A DNA stretch of 64,000 nt from Carboxylicivirga sp. M1479 (GTDB lineage Bacteria; Bacteroidota; Bacteroidia; Bacteroidales; Marinilabiliaceae), in the NCBI RefSeq assembly GCF_007097485.1, contig NZ_VKDE01000003.1, positions 124,001 through 188,000 on the forward strand, read 5' to 3'. Below the pieces are notes generated by a model. That model saw only the letters and a list, made by a program, of their open reading frames with translations, did not search any database and had not been told where the DNA came from. Shown in pieces: positions 36,300 through 45,299 of the stretch. The position numbers were made by a program, and so were the translations under genes. The stretch's first letter is position 1. Each line of letters starts with the position of its first letter.

Positions 36300-37784
36300 A
36301 TGAACAATAACAAAAAACGGCTTGAAATGGATCGGCGTCAATTTTTAGCCAACGCAGGAATAGCTACAGCCGGTTTGGTAATGATGCCTTCTATGGCAGC
36401 AGCACAAAAACGTAAAAAATCAAAAAATGACAAGTTAAATATTGCTGGCGTTGGCGTTGGCGGAAGAGGTTTTGGTGTACTAAAAGCTATGGAAAGTGAG
36501 AACATAGTAGCACTTTGCGATGTGGATTGGAAATATGCTAAATCATGCTTTGCCTACTTTCCAAAGGCCAAGCAGTATTGGGACTGGCGCCAAATGTTTG
36601 ACGAAATGGGTGATGATATTGATGGCGTTGTGGTGGCAACAGCTGATCATACCCATGCCATTATTGCAGCTACAGCCATCACCATGGGTAAACACGTATA
36701 TGTTGAAAAGCCTTTAACACACACGGTTTATGAATCGCGCTTGCTAACGAAATTAGCCGCTAAACATCAGGTGGCTACTCAAATGGGTAACCAGGGTGCA
36801 TCTGGTGAAGGGGTGGCTTTAACAACTGAATGGATTCAGAATGGCGAGATTGGTGAGATACGTAAAGTAGAAGCGTTTACCGATCGTCCAATATGGCCAC
36901 AGGGCTTAAACAGGCCAACAGAGGAGCAGCCTATTCCGGATACTTTCAATTGGGATTTATTTGTTGGTCCAGCTAAAATGCGACCATTTAATGAGATTTA
37001 TACACCATGGAACTTTCGTGGCTGGTGGGATTTCGGTACCGGAGCATTGGGCGATATGGCATGTCATATCTTGCACCCTGTTTTTAAAGGTCTTAAACTG
37101 GGATATCCTACTAAGGCACAGGGTAGCTCTTCGTTATTGTTGACTGATGCAGCGCCTGTTGCACAAAAAGTGCGATTGGTATTTCCAAAGCGTAAGGCAC
37201 TTGCTAAAGTAGCCATGCCTGAAGTGGAAGTGCATTGGTACGATGGTGGTTTACAACCATTGAAGCCTGATGGCTGGCCTGCAGGAAAGGACATGAATAA
37301 TCAAGGTGGAGGAGTACTCTTTCATGGTTCAAAAGATACTTTGGTATGCGGATGTTACGGTCGCGACCCTTGGTTGCTATCTGGTCGTGTGCCTGATGTT
37401 CCTAAATCAGAACCACGCATCAGCATAAGTCATGAAATGGATTGGGTAAGAGCTTGTAAAGAGACACCTGGTTCGCGTACAGAAACCTTATCTCCATTTA
37501 GTGAGGCAGGTCCATTTAATGAGATGGTGGTTATGGGGGTGTTGGCCGTGCGTTTGCAGTCACTTAATAAAGAGCTCGAATGGGATGGCGAGAATATGCG
37601 TTTTACGAACATTGGCGATGATGAAACGATTAAAACAGTCATCAGTGATGGTTTTAAAATTCACGATGGGCATCCTACTTTTGATAAAGAATGGACCAAG
37701 CCCGTTAATGCCAATGCCTTTGCCCAGGAGCTTATCAAGCATAAGTACCGCGACGGCTGGACTTTACCCGAAATGCCTGCTTAA
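36300..37784 (+). CDS. Exported Gfo/Idh/MocA oxidoreductase (twin-arginine signal), second copy
   Basis: A 494-residue paralogue of the preceding gene. The Tat signal is MDRRQFLANAGIATAGLVMM with likely cleavage at MAAA-Q. NAD(P)-binding appears as NIAGVGVGGRGFG, followed by the catalytic-site VEKPLTHT (E136, K137) and a WNFRGWWDFGTGALGDMACHIL segment in the C-terminal domain that parallels the WWDYGTGLGGDLL of the first copy. The two enzymes may oxidise the sugar and then reduce the keto product, as proposed for 3-keto-glycoside pathways with paired oxidoreductases (family knowledge plus inference). The gap to the first copy is 43 bp; downstream is a REP-like element and then the DUF1080 gene. 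Confidence 0.92.
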   Translation: MNNNKKRLEMDRRQFLANAGIATAGLVMMPSMAAAQKRKKSKNDKLNIAGVGVGGRGFGVLKAMESENIVALCDVDWKYAKSCFAYFPKAKQYWDWRQMFDEMGDDIDGVVVATADHTHAIIAATAITMGKHVYVEKPLTHTVYESRLLTKLAAKHQVATQMGNQGASGEGVALTTEWIQNGEIGEIRKVEAFTDRPIWPQGLNRPTEEQPIPDTFNWDLFVGPAKMRPFNEIYTPWNFRGWWDFGTGALGDMACHILHPVFKGLKLGYPTKAQGSSSLLLTDAAPVAQKVRLVFPKRKALAKVAMPEVEVHWYDGGLQPLKPDGWPAGKDMNNQGGGVLFHGSKDTLVCGCYGRDPWLLSGRVPDVPKSEPRISISHEMDWVRACKETPGSRTETLSPFSEAGPFNEMVVMGVLAVRLQSLNKELEWDGENMRFTNIGDDETIKTVISDGFKIHDGHPTFDKEWTKPVNANAFAQELIKHKYRDGWTLPEMPA

Positions 37785-37792
37785 TATAGTGA

Positions 37793-37903
37793 AACAACCA
37801 CCTCCCCTCGCTTAAAGCGAGGTACTCCTCCTTGAAAAGGAGGAGAGTAGTGCCATAATTCCCCTTCTTTATAAGCTGGGTGCCGACAGGTGGGGAGGTT
37901 TAG
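37793..37903. repeat. REP-like palindromic element inside the operon
   Basis: Outer arms CCTCCCC (37801-37807) and GGGGAGG (37892-37898) enclose two perfect hairpins: CCTCGCT/AGCGAGG (37806-37822) and the 9-bp CTCCTCCTT-gaa-AAGGAGGAG (37825-37845). The remaining text (AATTCCCCTTC..., GGGTGCCGACAGGTGGGG) is of the kind I recall as dispersed repeats in many Bacteroidota genomes. It fills almost the entire gap between the second oxidoreductase and the DUF1080 gene. Confidence 0.7.
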
Positions 37904-37934
37904 TTTTGTTAATATGAATCTTAAAAGCAATAAT

Positions 37935-38681
37935 ATGAAATACCTATTAATAGTTGGATTAATGTTAGCGGTGATGTCATCGTGCTGTGATAAATCACAA
38001 GAGATAAATACACTAAGTAAAGAAGAGAAAGCCGATGGATGGCAGTTGTTGTTTGATGGCAAAACGTCTGATGGTTGGCGTAATTATGGCAAAACTACAT
38101 TTCCTGATGGATGGGATATAACTGAAGATGGAACAATCCATTGTCCTGGTTCGGGACGTGGTGAAGCGGGAGGAAAAGACCGTGGCGATATTATTTATGG
38201 CGATAAGATGTTTGGGAATTTTCACTTGAAACTTGAGTGGAAAATATCTGAAGGAGGAAACTCTGGTATATTTTATTTAGGTCAGGAGAGCGACTCACTG
38301 GATTATATCTGGAAGACAGCACCGGAAATGCAAGTGCTGGACAATGAAAAACATCCTGATGCCAAGGCGGGAATTGCTGGCAATCGTCAAGCTGGTTCAT
38401 TGTACGATTTGTACCCCGCTGTGCCTCAAAACGCTAAGACAGCTGGAGAGTGGAATACGGTAGAGATTAAGGTTTACAAAGGTTCTGTATGGCACATCCA
38501 AAATGGAGAAACAGTGGTTGAATACCACCTGTGGACACCGGAGTGGAACAAGTTGGTGGCAGGTAGTAAGTTTCCATCGCTTAACCCAACATGGGCCGAT
38601 GTGGCTTCAGAGGGATACATTGGTCTTCAGGATCATGGTGATGATGTGTGGTTCAGAAATATTAAAATAAAGGAGTTATGA
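37935..38681 (+). CDS. DUF1080 (3-keto-disaccharide hydrolase family) lipoprotein
   Basis: The longest frame starts at 37890 inside the palindromic element. The ATG at 37935 gives a lipoprotein signal (MKYLLIVGLMLAVMSSC) and is chosen; the product is 248 residues. The DUF1080/3-keto-disaccharide hydrolase jelly roll spans nearly all the mature chain: DGWQLLFDGKTSDGWRNYG, FHLKLEWKISEGGNSGIFY, APEMQVLDNEKHP and the terminal GYIGLQDHGDDVWFRNIKIKEL. Members cleave glycosidic bonds in substrates oxidised at C3, by elimination rather than classical hydrolysis (family knowledge). Here it sits after two oxidoreductases and overlaps the start of an isomerase-like gene, the expected pathway order. Confidence 0.88.
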   Translation: MKYLLIVGLMLAVMSSCCDKSQEINTLSKEEKADGWQLLFDGKTSDGWRNYGKTTFPDGWDITEDGTIHCPGSGRGEAGGKDRGDIIYGDKMFGNFHLKLEWKISEGGNSGIFYLGQESDSLDYIWKTAPEMQVLDNEKHPDAKAGIAGNRQAGSLYDLYPAVPQNAKTAGEWNTVEIKVYKGSVWHIQNGETVVEYHLWTPEWNKLVAGSKFPSLNPTWADVASEGYIGLQDHGDDVWFRNIKIKEL

Positions 38682-39526
38682 TGCGTTTTGCTTTAGTCTT
38701 AGGCATTCTATTGGTTTCAATGCCTACAATCAATATAAGAGCTCAAGAGGTGAAAAAGAACATTGGAATTCAATTGTGGTCGGTTCGTGATAACATGAAA
38801 ACGGATGCAGATGGTACCATTAAGCAATTGGGTAATATGGGCTACACCTTTATTGAGGCAGCAGGTTATGCCGATGGTAAATTCTACGGTATGGAGCCAC
38901 AGGATTTCAAAAAACTGTTGAACGCTAATGGCTTGCAATTTACCGCATCGCACTGTGGTAAAGCATTACCCGAAAAAGAGGATTGGGACACAGTTATGGC
39001 GTGGTGGGACGAATGTATTGAAGCGCACGCTAAAGCAGGTGTTACGTACCTTGTTCAGCCATTTATGGATAAAAAAGGATATGGCTCACTGGCAGACCTC
39101 AAACGTTATTGCGATTACTTTAATCAAGTGGGCGATAAGTGCAATGCCAAAGGTATTCGTTTTGGATATCACAATCACGATAAGGAGTTTGGCGAAGTAG
39201 ATGGCCATATTCGATACGATTACATGCTAAAAAATACGGATCCTGAAAAGGTGATGTTTCAATTAGACCTGTATTGGATAATGGTGGGTGGCAAAGAGGC
39301 CGCTCAATATTTCGAGAACTATCCTGGGCGTTTTGAACTGTGGCACGTCAAGGATGAAAAAGAGCTTGGTGAAAGTGGAAAGATGGATTTTGAATCTGTG
39401 TTTAAGTTGAAAAAGAAAGCAGGTATGAAAGAGATAATAGTAGAGGTGGAGCGTTATAGTTATGAGCCCTTGGTTAGTGTAAAAAAGAGTTTGGAGTTTT
39501 TAATTGAAGCATCATATGTTAATTAA
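38678..39526 (+). CDS. Secreted sugar isomerase/epimerase-like TIM barrel
   Basis: A 282-residue AP-endonuclease-2/xylose-isomerase-like TIM barrel with signal peptide (MMRFALVLGILLVSMPTINIRA-Q). Metal-ligand regions are visible: FIEAAGYADG, GYHNHDKEF, FQLDLYWIMVGG, LWHVKDEKE and the late IIVEVER. Its ATG overlaps the DUF1080 stop by 4 bases and follows a strong AAAGGAG Shine-Dalgarno, rare in Bacteroidota, so it is translationally coupled. In related clusters this family acts as a keto-sugar lyase, hydratase or isomerase on 3-keto-glucosides; here the reaction is inferred from context. A strong terminator follows. Confidence 0.88.
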   Translation: MMRFALVLGILLVSMPTINIRAQEVKKNIGIQLWSVRDNMKTDADGTIKQLGNMGYTFIEAAGYADGKFYGMEPQDFKKLLNANGLQFTASHCGKALPEKEDWDTVMAWWDECIEAHAKAGVTYLVQPFMDKKGYGSLADLKRYCDYFNQVGDKCNAKGIRFGYHNHDKEFGEVDGHIRYDYMLKNTDPEKVMFQLDLYWIMVGGKEAAQYFENYPGRFELWHVKDEKELGESGKMDFESVFKLKKKAGMKEIIVEVERYSYEPLVSVKKSLEFLIEASYVN

Positions 39527-39549
39527 ACTTTAGTTTTTCAGAAGTGATG

Positions 39550-39587
39550 GAAGAGCTTGCCTTTTTGAGGTAAGCTCTTCTTTTTTT
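39550..39587 (+). terminator. Rho-independent terminator ending the 3-keto-sugar operon
   Basis: GAAGAGCTT (39550-39558) pairs with AAGCTCTTC (39572-39580), with further CC/GG pairing inside, followed by T7. Confidence 0.95.
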
Positions 39588-40058
39588 AGTATGTCGGGCA
39601 TGGTGACGTGCTATCAAGATGAAATGTTCTTGAGTTCGCCTAGTTGGCAGGAAGAACTAGCAATTGGCAAGGGTGTTGGAGGTGACTCCAAATCTGAAGG
39701 AAGCCATCAGCAAAGTCATAGTTCTAACGTAGAGAAACTTGATATAAGGCTCAAATGGAATCAACTTAAACTAGACAATGTAAAACTACACTTCCATTAC
39801 TATGTATTGAAGTTGGTTGCAAAAACATGGTTTTCCTTGTCGTTGTGAGCTTTCTGTAGATTGTACATTTGCGCGGTTAATAGTGAACTAGGAAATAATA
39901 AAATTGAGATAAAGATATGTTAACAATAAGTGTCGGTCAAGTCAAAAAACGGCTTCAAATAAAGTCAAAATAATATAAAAGTTAATGAATAGATTCTTAG
40001 ATGCTATTATGTTGGTGTTCTTGTTTAGAATGTAAATTTTTGGTGAAATATACTTTAA
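39588..40058. other. Intergenic region, 471 bp, upstream of the ECF sigma gene
   Basis: No convincing gene: an 85-residue frame at 39591-39848 has low-complexity, non-protein-like composition. The candidate promoter at 39842-39871 is listed separately. The 180 bp between it and the sigma gene start are A/T-rich with nothing recognised. Confidence 0.5.
39842..39871 (+). promoter_or_regulatory. Candidate housekeeping promoter of the ECF sigma gene
   Basis: GTTG (39842-39845), an 18-bp spacer and TACATTTG (39864-39871) match the Bacteroidota TTTG-N19-TAnnTTTG promoter with one mismatch. It would give a leader of about 180 nt before the GTG start at 40059. Confidence 0.5.
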
Positions 40059-40595
40059 GTGAATCATTTTTCCAGGACTATACAAAATGTGCAATTGGGC
40101 AATAAAAGTGCTTTCAAAGAGATATTTGAAGAGTTTTATACACCTCTTTGTTCATTCGCGTACAAGTACCTTGAAGATACTGTCAACAGTTCAGATGTTG
40201 TACAGGAAGTATTTGTGATATTATGGAATAGTCATGCAAAATTTTCCAACTTCGGAGCATTACGTAGTTATTTATTTACTTCTGTTCGCAATAGCTGTTT
40301 AAATCATATTCGCAACGCAAAAGTCAAGGAGCATACTAAAGAACTATCGCCCGACATAAAGTGCAATGCTACTGACGATGAATATGAAATTGAAGCAACA
40401 GTATATGCTGAGGTTCATAACGCAATTAAGCGTTTATCACCGCAAGCACGTGAGGTTGTTATTCATTCGATGAATGGATTAACAAATTTAGAGGTAGCTG
40501 AGGAGTTAAGCGTGTCAGTTAATACAATTAAAACATTGAAAAAAAGAGCATATAAAACTTTGCGTGAACAACTAGGTGGTATGCATTGGCTTTAA
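40059..40595 (+). CDS. ECF sigma-70 factor (SusCD-associated)
   Basis: A 178-residue extracytoplasmic-function sigma factor. It begins at a GTG (no ATG is available near the domain start). Region 2 contains FAYKYLEDTVNSSDVVQEVFVILW, and region 4 contains LSPQAREVVIHSMNGLTNLEVAEELSVSVNTIKTLKKRAYKTLRE. It belongs to the Bacteroidota sigma group that pairs with FecR-type anti-sigma factors and drives SusC/SusD genes. Its FecR partner starts 163 bp downstream and an STN-bearing SusC follows, giving a complete trans-envelope relay. The promoter it recognises is not identified here. Confidence 0.94.
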   Translation: MNHFSRTIQNVQLGNKSAFKEIFEEFYTPLCSFAYKYLEDTVNSSDVVQEVFVILWNSHAKFSNFGALRSYLFTSVRNSCLNHIRNAKVKEHTKELSPDIKCNATDDEYEIEATVYAEVHNAIKRLSPQAREVVIHSMNGLTNLEVAEELSVSVNTIKTLKKRAYKTLREQLGGMHWL

Positions 40596-40758
40596 TACTA
40601 TTGCTCGGATAAGCTCGTAGTTAATTTTTAATTTGTTTGAATTATAATAAGTTAATTATATCTGAGAATTGAATAAGTGAATTTTTGTAAAAAAAATTAA
40701 AAAAAATGTCACCCACATTATCGACCTCCGTGTTATGGGGATAAACAATGTTAATTGA

Positions 40759-41937
40759 ATGCCTGTAAACAATGAAAAAATATCAAAATTAATCATAAGC
40801 CAATTTCGTGGAGAATTGTCTAATGGCGATCGGCAGGTGCTGGAAGAATGGTTAAAGGATGATGGTCATCAACGGCTGTATGATAGAATAATTAACAAGC
40901 AGAACCTTATTCAGCAGAGTTTACTGAACGATCAATTTGATGCTGCAGATGCCTGGGGAAAGATTGAGAAGCATATACGACCACAACGGAAGATAGGACG
41001 GTGGTTGTCTTATGCGGTAGCTGTATTAGTTCCGCTTGTGTTGTTTTTTAGTGTCTACATATTAAGCGATGATGCAGACCTGCAGGGGGAATATGTTGAA
41101 GGTTATAAGGTGAAGCCAGGTGAAGCTAAAGCGATACTGACCTTATATGATGGTAGTACTGTGGAAATTGCAAGTGCAGATACCTTGATTGATGTATTAC
41201 AATCAGGAACGCACATTAAGTTGGATTCCATGGGAGCCGATTACTCGTCAGTAGATAGTAAATATGCAGAAGAGCTGCGGTACAACACCATGGTAACTTC
41301 ACGTGGACGTGAGTTTTATCTGACTCTTGAAGATGGTACCAAGGTGTGGATGAATGCTGAATCGCAATTGCGCTATCCAGAACGATTTGTTGAGAACACT
41401 CGTGAAGTATACGTAAAAGGGGAGGTGTTTTTCGAAGTGGCGAAAGATACAGAAAAATCATTTTTTGTGCATTTTAACGACAAACGAGTAAAAGTATTAG
41501 GTACTGAGTTTAACGTTCGTTGTTACGAAGATGAATCATCAGATGTGATTACACTTGTTGAGGGGAGTATTGCTTTGGATGCTATGCACCAGAGCGTTAT
41601 TTTATTGCCTGATCAGCAAGCGGTCATTAAGGGGAATAGTCAGGAAATAGCCATTAGTAAAGTGGATGCTGATATATTCTCAGCCTGGAAAAATGGTGAA
41701 TTTGTCTACAAGAATGCTCTGCTGGAAACCATTATGAAAGATTTATCAAGGTGGTATCAACTAAACATCTTCTATCAGAATGAAACGATGAAAGACAAAC
41801 GCTTTTCATTGTATACCAAACGTTATGATTCGATTGGAGAAATGTTAGAAATACTTGAAGCCACTAATCGTGTAAAATTTGAAAGATTCGAAAATAACAT
41901 TGTCATTAAATCGATAGACCAAGAAACAGAGATATAA
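40759..41937 (+). CDS. FecR-family anti-sigma factor
   Basis: A 392-residue single-pass inner-membrane regulator. A cytoplasmic N-terminal helical part (about 1-80) would hold the sigma factor; a membrane helix lies at about 84-101 (LSYAVAVLVPLVLFFSVYIL). The periplasmic FecR domain (about 180-285: YLTLEDGTKVWMNAESQLRYP, REVYVKGEVFFEVAKD, VKVLGTEFNVRCY) is followed by a DUF4974 domain (about 320-388: NALLETIMKDLSRWYQLNIFY). FecR receives the signal from the STN domain of the substrate-loaded SusC and frees the sigma factor (established for the family). It lies between the sigma gene and susC. Confidence 0.95.
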   Translation: MPVNNEKISKLIISQFRGELSNGDRQVLEEWLKDDGHQRLYDRIINKQNLIQQSLLNDQFDAADAWGKIEKHIRPQRKIGRWLSYAVAVLVPLVLFFSVYILSDDADLQGEYVEGYKVKPGEAKAILTLYDGSTVEIASADTLIDVLQSGTHIKLDSMGADYSSVDSKYAEELRYNTMVTSRGREFYLTLEDGTKVWMNAESQLRYPERFVENTREVYVKGEVFFEVAKDTEKSFFVHFNDKRVKVLGTEFNVRCYEDESSDVITLVEGSIALDAMHQSVILLPDQQAVIKGNSQEIAISKVDADIFSAWKNGEFVYKNALLETIMKDLSRWYQLNIFYQNETMKDKRFSLYTKRYDSIGEMLEILEATNRVKFERFENNIVIKSIDQETEI

Positions 41938-41951
41938 AAAAACATATAAAA

Positions 41952-41978
41952 ACAGGGGATATTGGTAGTATCCCCTGT
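41952..41978 (+). terminator. Strong hairpin between fecR and susC
   Basis: ACAGGGGATA-ttggtag-TATCCCCTGT, a perfect 10-bp stem, lies 15 bp after the fecR stop and 56 bp before susC. No T run follows, so it may be an RNA processing or stability element or a partial attenuator rather than a full terminator. Confidence 0.6.
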
Positions 41979-42033
41979 AAGTCATAAGCTGATTGGTACT
42001 CAGCTCATTCGTTAAAAAATCATTTTCAAAAAT

Positions 42034-45000
42034 ATGAAGAAAAATAGAGAAACTGTCTTTCTTGAGGGAAGAAAGATGTTAAAACTGTACAGGATCATGA
42101 AACTGTCTCTTGTGTTATTATTAATCGGTATGCTGCAGGTATCTGCAAGTGTACACTCGCAGGGTAGTAAGTTGAAGCTCAAGGAGAGGAACATTACTTT
42201 AGCTGAGTTGTTTTGGAAAATTCAGTCAAAAACTGATTTTGTGTTTGCATTTAGTAACGAAGATGTAGAGATGTTTTCGAATATTAATGTTGATGCAGAA
42301 GGAGAAATTGAAGAAGTACTGAATGAACTATTAGCTGACAAAGAATTGACCTTTGAGCTCAAAAATGGTGTTTACGTTATTCAGCGTAAAGCGCCTGCAC
42401 TTAAGTCCGTTATGCTTGTTGATCAGCAGGAAGAAAAGGAAATAACAGTAAGAGGTAGCGTGCTTGATGAAAAAGGGGAAGCGATTCCCGGTGTAACCGT
42501 TTATATAAAAGGGACCAGTGTAGGTACCATTACCATGGTTGATGGTAGCTATAATATCACTGTACCCAAAAGTGCTGATGTTTTGGTCTTTTCTTTCATT
42601 GGTTTTGAGCCACAGGAGGTTAAGTTAGCAGGACAAACAAGCTTAAATATTGTATTAAAAACAGAAGCAACAGACCTTGATGAGGTGGTCGTAACTGGCT
42701 ATGGCATTAAAAAGAAGGGTACTTATACCGGATCGGTGGAAGTAGTAGATGCTAAGAAAATAGAGCAGGTGCCTGTTGCCAGCTTTGATCAAATACTACA
42801 GGGTAATGCTCCCGGTGTGCTGAGTGTGGGTTCTTCAGGCGCGCCAGGAGCTCCGGCAACTGTGCGTATTAGAGGATTGAGCTCGTTAAGCTCTGGGAAT
42901 AGCCCTCTTTATATAATGGATGGCATACCTATTACAGCAGGACAGTTTAGTGCCTTAAATCAAAATGATATTGAGAATATGTCCATATTAAAGGATGCGA
43001 CAGCTACTTCATTATATGGAAGTAGGGCATCTAACGGTGTAATTGTTATTACTACCAAGCGTGGAAAAGATTCAGAAAGAGCCATGATTCAATATCGAGG
43101 GCAGTATGGTTCCAATCAAATTGCCAACGATAATTTTGACATGATGAGTTCGGCTCAAAAAATTCAATATGAAGAAGAGCTAGGATTACAGGATTATACT
43201 GACAAAGAAAAGTTTGACCGGCTCAAGGTCAATACCAACTGGTTGGATGTGGTATTACGTGATGCCGTTACACAGTCTCATGAGCTTTCGGCACGTGGGG
43301 GGAATGAAAGAAGTAAATTTTATGTTTCAGGTGGTTATTATAGTGAGGAAGGCATTCAATACAGAAGTGATTTTGAGCGTTATACCTTCAGGTTAAATCT
43401 TGATAACAAGTTATCAGATAAGGTTAATTTGGGTGTGAATTTCACTTTAGGCTACGAAACTTTTAATCATACCGTTTCCTCAGGAACCAATGTTTATAAC
43501 CCCATTTTCTCCGCACGCTTGTTAAACCCGTATCTACGGGCTTACAATGTGGATGGTAGCTTTAACCAGGAGGGACTTCCCTGGGCCAACCCTATTGAGC
43601 AGCTCATGTTAAACGATGATTCTAACGATCGTTTCAAGATAGTAGGCGGTCTGTTTTTAGATGTTGATTTAGCTGAAAATTTAAAGTTTAAAACAAACTG
43701 GGGGGTCGATTTCTCCGATGGCACCGCTGATGGCTTCTTAAGTCCCGAATCAGAATGGGGAGCTGCCTATAATGGAGAAGTCAGCAGGAGCATGTCACGA
43801 AACTTCCGATTAACACCCACCAATACCTTGAACTATAAGCTCAACCTAAATGATGTTCATGACTTTAACTTTCTCATAGGTCAGGAAGCTATCGTCAATA
43901 ATTCGCAGAGTTTTAGTGTTTCAGCCTATAATGTACCGTCCGAAAAATTATCTGTTTTAAGTGTGGCCAGTGAAGCAGGAAGCTGGGGAGGTGGCTATTC
44001 AGATTATACCGTCGCTTCGTTCTTTGCCAATACCGCTTACAATTACAAGTATAAATACCTGGTTGATGTTTCTATTCGCCGAGATGGTTCATCGCGTTTT
44101 GGTAAAAACAATCGCTGGGGTACTTTCTGGTCTTTTGGGCTTGGATGGAATATGCAGGAAGAAAGCTTTATTAAAGGCATTGATTGGATCGACCAGTTAA
44201 AAATAAGGGCGAGTATAGGAGAAACAGGTAACTATAATATTGGTAATTATACCCATCAGGGATTATACTCTTATGGTTCCTATTTAAATAATGGTGCCGC
44301 TGTTTTTTCACAGTATGCTAACGACGATCTGACCTGGGAAAAAGTGTTGAAAGCTAATGTGGCTTTTGAAATGAGTTTCTTTCGTAAATATAGGCTAAAA
44401 GCTGATTTTTACCGGGAAACAACGAGTGACATGTTATTCTTTATCCCCTACTCTTTAACAAGTGGTGTTGGTGGCCGTATGGAGAATGCAGGATCCTTAA
44501 GTAATAGTGGTGTTGAAGTTGAAGTGGATGCGACTCTTTTGTCTACACAAGACTTTAGATTTAATGTCAATGCCAACATGGCCTATAACGTCAGCAACAT
44601 TATTGAGCTTTATGGTGATACGGATAAGATAGACCAGGGCAATACGATTATCAAAGAGGGTGAGCGCAGGGGCACCTACTACATGACAGAATGGGCTGGT
44701 GTAGATGCTTCAACAGGCAAAGGACTCTGGTATACGGCTGATGGGGAAGTCAGCAATATGTACAGTGATAGCTATCGGGTTGTTCAGGAAGGAAAAAGTT
44801 ACCTACCTCCTTTACAAGGAGGTTTTACCGGTACTTTAAGCTACAGGAATCTTCAATTAAGCGCCTTTTTTACCTGGATGGCTGATAAGTGGTTAATCAA
44901 TAACACCCGTTATTTTATTGAATCACAGGGTATGTTTGCCGCCTATAATCAAACAGCAGAAATGCTTAACTATTGGCAGGAACCTGGCGATGTCGCCGTT

Positions 45001-45279
45001 AATCCACATCCAAAGTATCAGGATAATCAGTTTGATACGCGTTTACTTGAAGATGCATCGTTTTTGCGCTTAAAGAATTTAACACTGGCCTACAGCTTTA
45101 ATTCTAAGTTGTTAAAGCGAACAAAAGTATTTAGAAATGCTCGCATTTATGCTCAAGGGCAGAATCTGTTAACGTGGACTGGTTATTCGGGTATTGATCC
45201 TGAATATTATGGTGTTGCAGAAGTAAATATGTACCCGCATGCAAGGAAAATCATGTTCGGTATTGATTTAGGATTTTAA
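42034..45279 (+). CDS. SusC/RagA-like TonB-dependent transporter with STN signalling domain
   Basis: A 1081-residue outer-membrane transporter. The N-terminus extends about 14 residues before a hydrophobic signal (MLKLYRIMKLSLVLLLIGML, cleavage near VHSQ); a start at 42076 is possible. Residues about 50-110 form an STN (secretin/TonB short N-terminal) domain (ITLAELFWKIQSKTDFVFAF), which contacts FecR. A carboxypeptidase-regulatory-like domain follows (VRGSVLDEKGEAIPGVTVYIKG), then the TonB-box region EVVVTGYGIKKKGTYTGSVE, the plug (SPLYIMDGIPI, ILKDATATSLYGSRASNGVIVI) and the barrel. With no glycoside hydrolases but a protease in the same locus, the cargo may be peptide, as for RagAB (inference). 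Confidence 0.96.
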   Translation: MKKNRETVFLEGRKMLKLYRIMKLSLVLLLIGMLQVSASVHSQGSKLKLKERNITLAELFWKIQSKTDFVFAFSNEDVEMFSNINVDAEGEIEEVLNELLADKELTFELKNGVYVIQRKAPALKSVMLVDQQEEKEITVRGSVLDEKGEAIPGVTVYIKGTSVGTITMVDGSYNITVPKSADVLVFSFIGFEPQEVKLAGQTSLNIVLKTEATDLDEVVVTGYGIKKKGTYTGSVEVVDAKKIEQVPVASFDQILQGNAPGVLSVGSSGAPGAPATVRIRGLSSLSSGNSPLYIMDGIPITAGQFSALNQNDIENMSILKDATATSLYGSRASNGVIVITTKRGKDSERAMIQYRGQYGSNQIANDNFDMMSSAQKIQYEEELGLQDYTDKEKFDRLKVNTNWLDVVLRDAVTQSHELSARGGNERSKFYVSGGYYSEEGIQYRSDFERYTFRLNLDNKLSDKVNLGVNFTLGYETFNHTVSSGTNVYNPIFSARLLNPYLRAYNVDGSFNQEGLPWANPIEQLMLNDDSNDRFKIVGGLFLDVDLAENLKFKTNWGVDFSDGTADGFLSPESEWGAAYNGEVSRSMSRNFRLTPTNTLNYKLNLNDVHDFNFLIGQEAIVNNSQSFSVSAYNVPSEKLSVLSVASEAGSWGGGYSDYTVASFFANTAYNYKYKYLVDVSIRRDGSSRFGKNNRWGTFWSFGLGWNMQEESFIKGIDWIDQLKIRASIGETGNYNIGNYTHQGLYSYGSYLNNGAAVFSQYANDDLTWEKVLKANVAFEMSFFRKYRLKADFYRETTSDMLFFIPYSLTSGVGGRMENAGSLSNSGVEVEVDATLLSTQDFRFNVNANMAYNVSNIIELYGDTDKIDQGNTIIKEGERRGTYYMTEWAGVDASTGKGLWYTADGEVSNMYSDSYRVVQEGKSYLPPLQGGFTGTLSYRNLQLSAFFTWMADKWLINNTRYFIESQGMFAAYNQTAEMLNYWQEPGDVAVNPHPKYQDNQFDTRLLEDASFLRLKNLTLAYSFNSKLLKRTKVFRNARIYAQGQNLLTWTGYSGIDPEYYGVAEVNMYPHARKIMFGIDLGF

Positions 45280-45299
45280 TAAGAGAAAAAGAAGTAGAA

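Noticed and set aside
39591-39848. 85-codon plus-strand frame after the isomerase terminator
   Set aside because: It starts inside the terminator's T run, has Ser/Gln/His-rich unstructured composition and no domain or ribosome-binding site.
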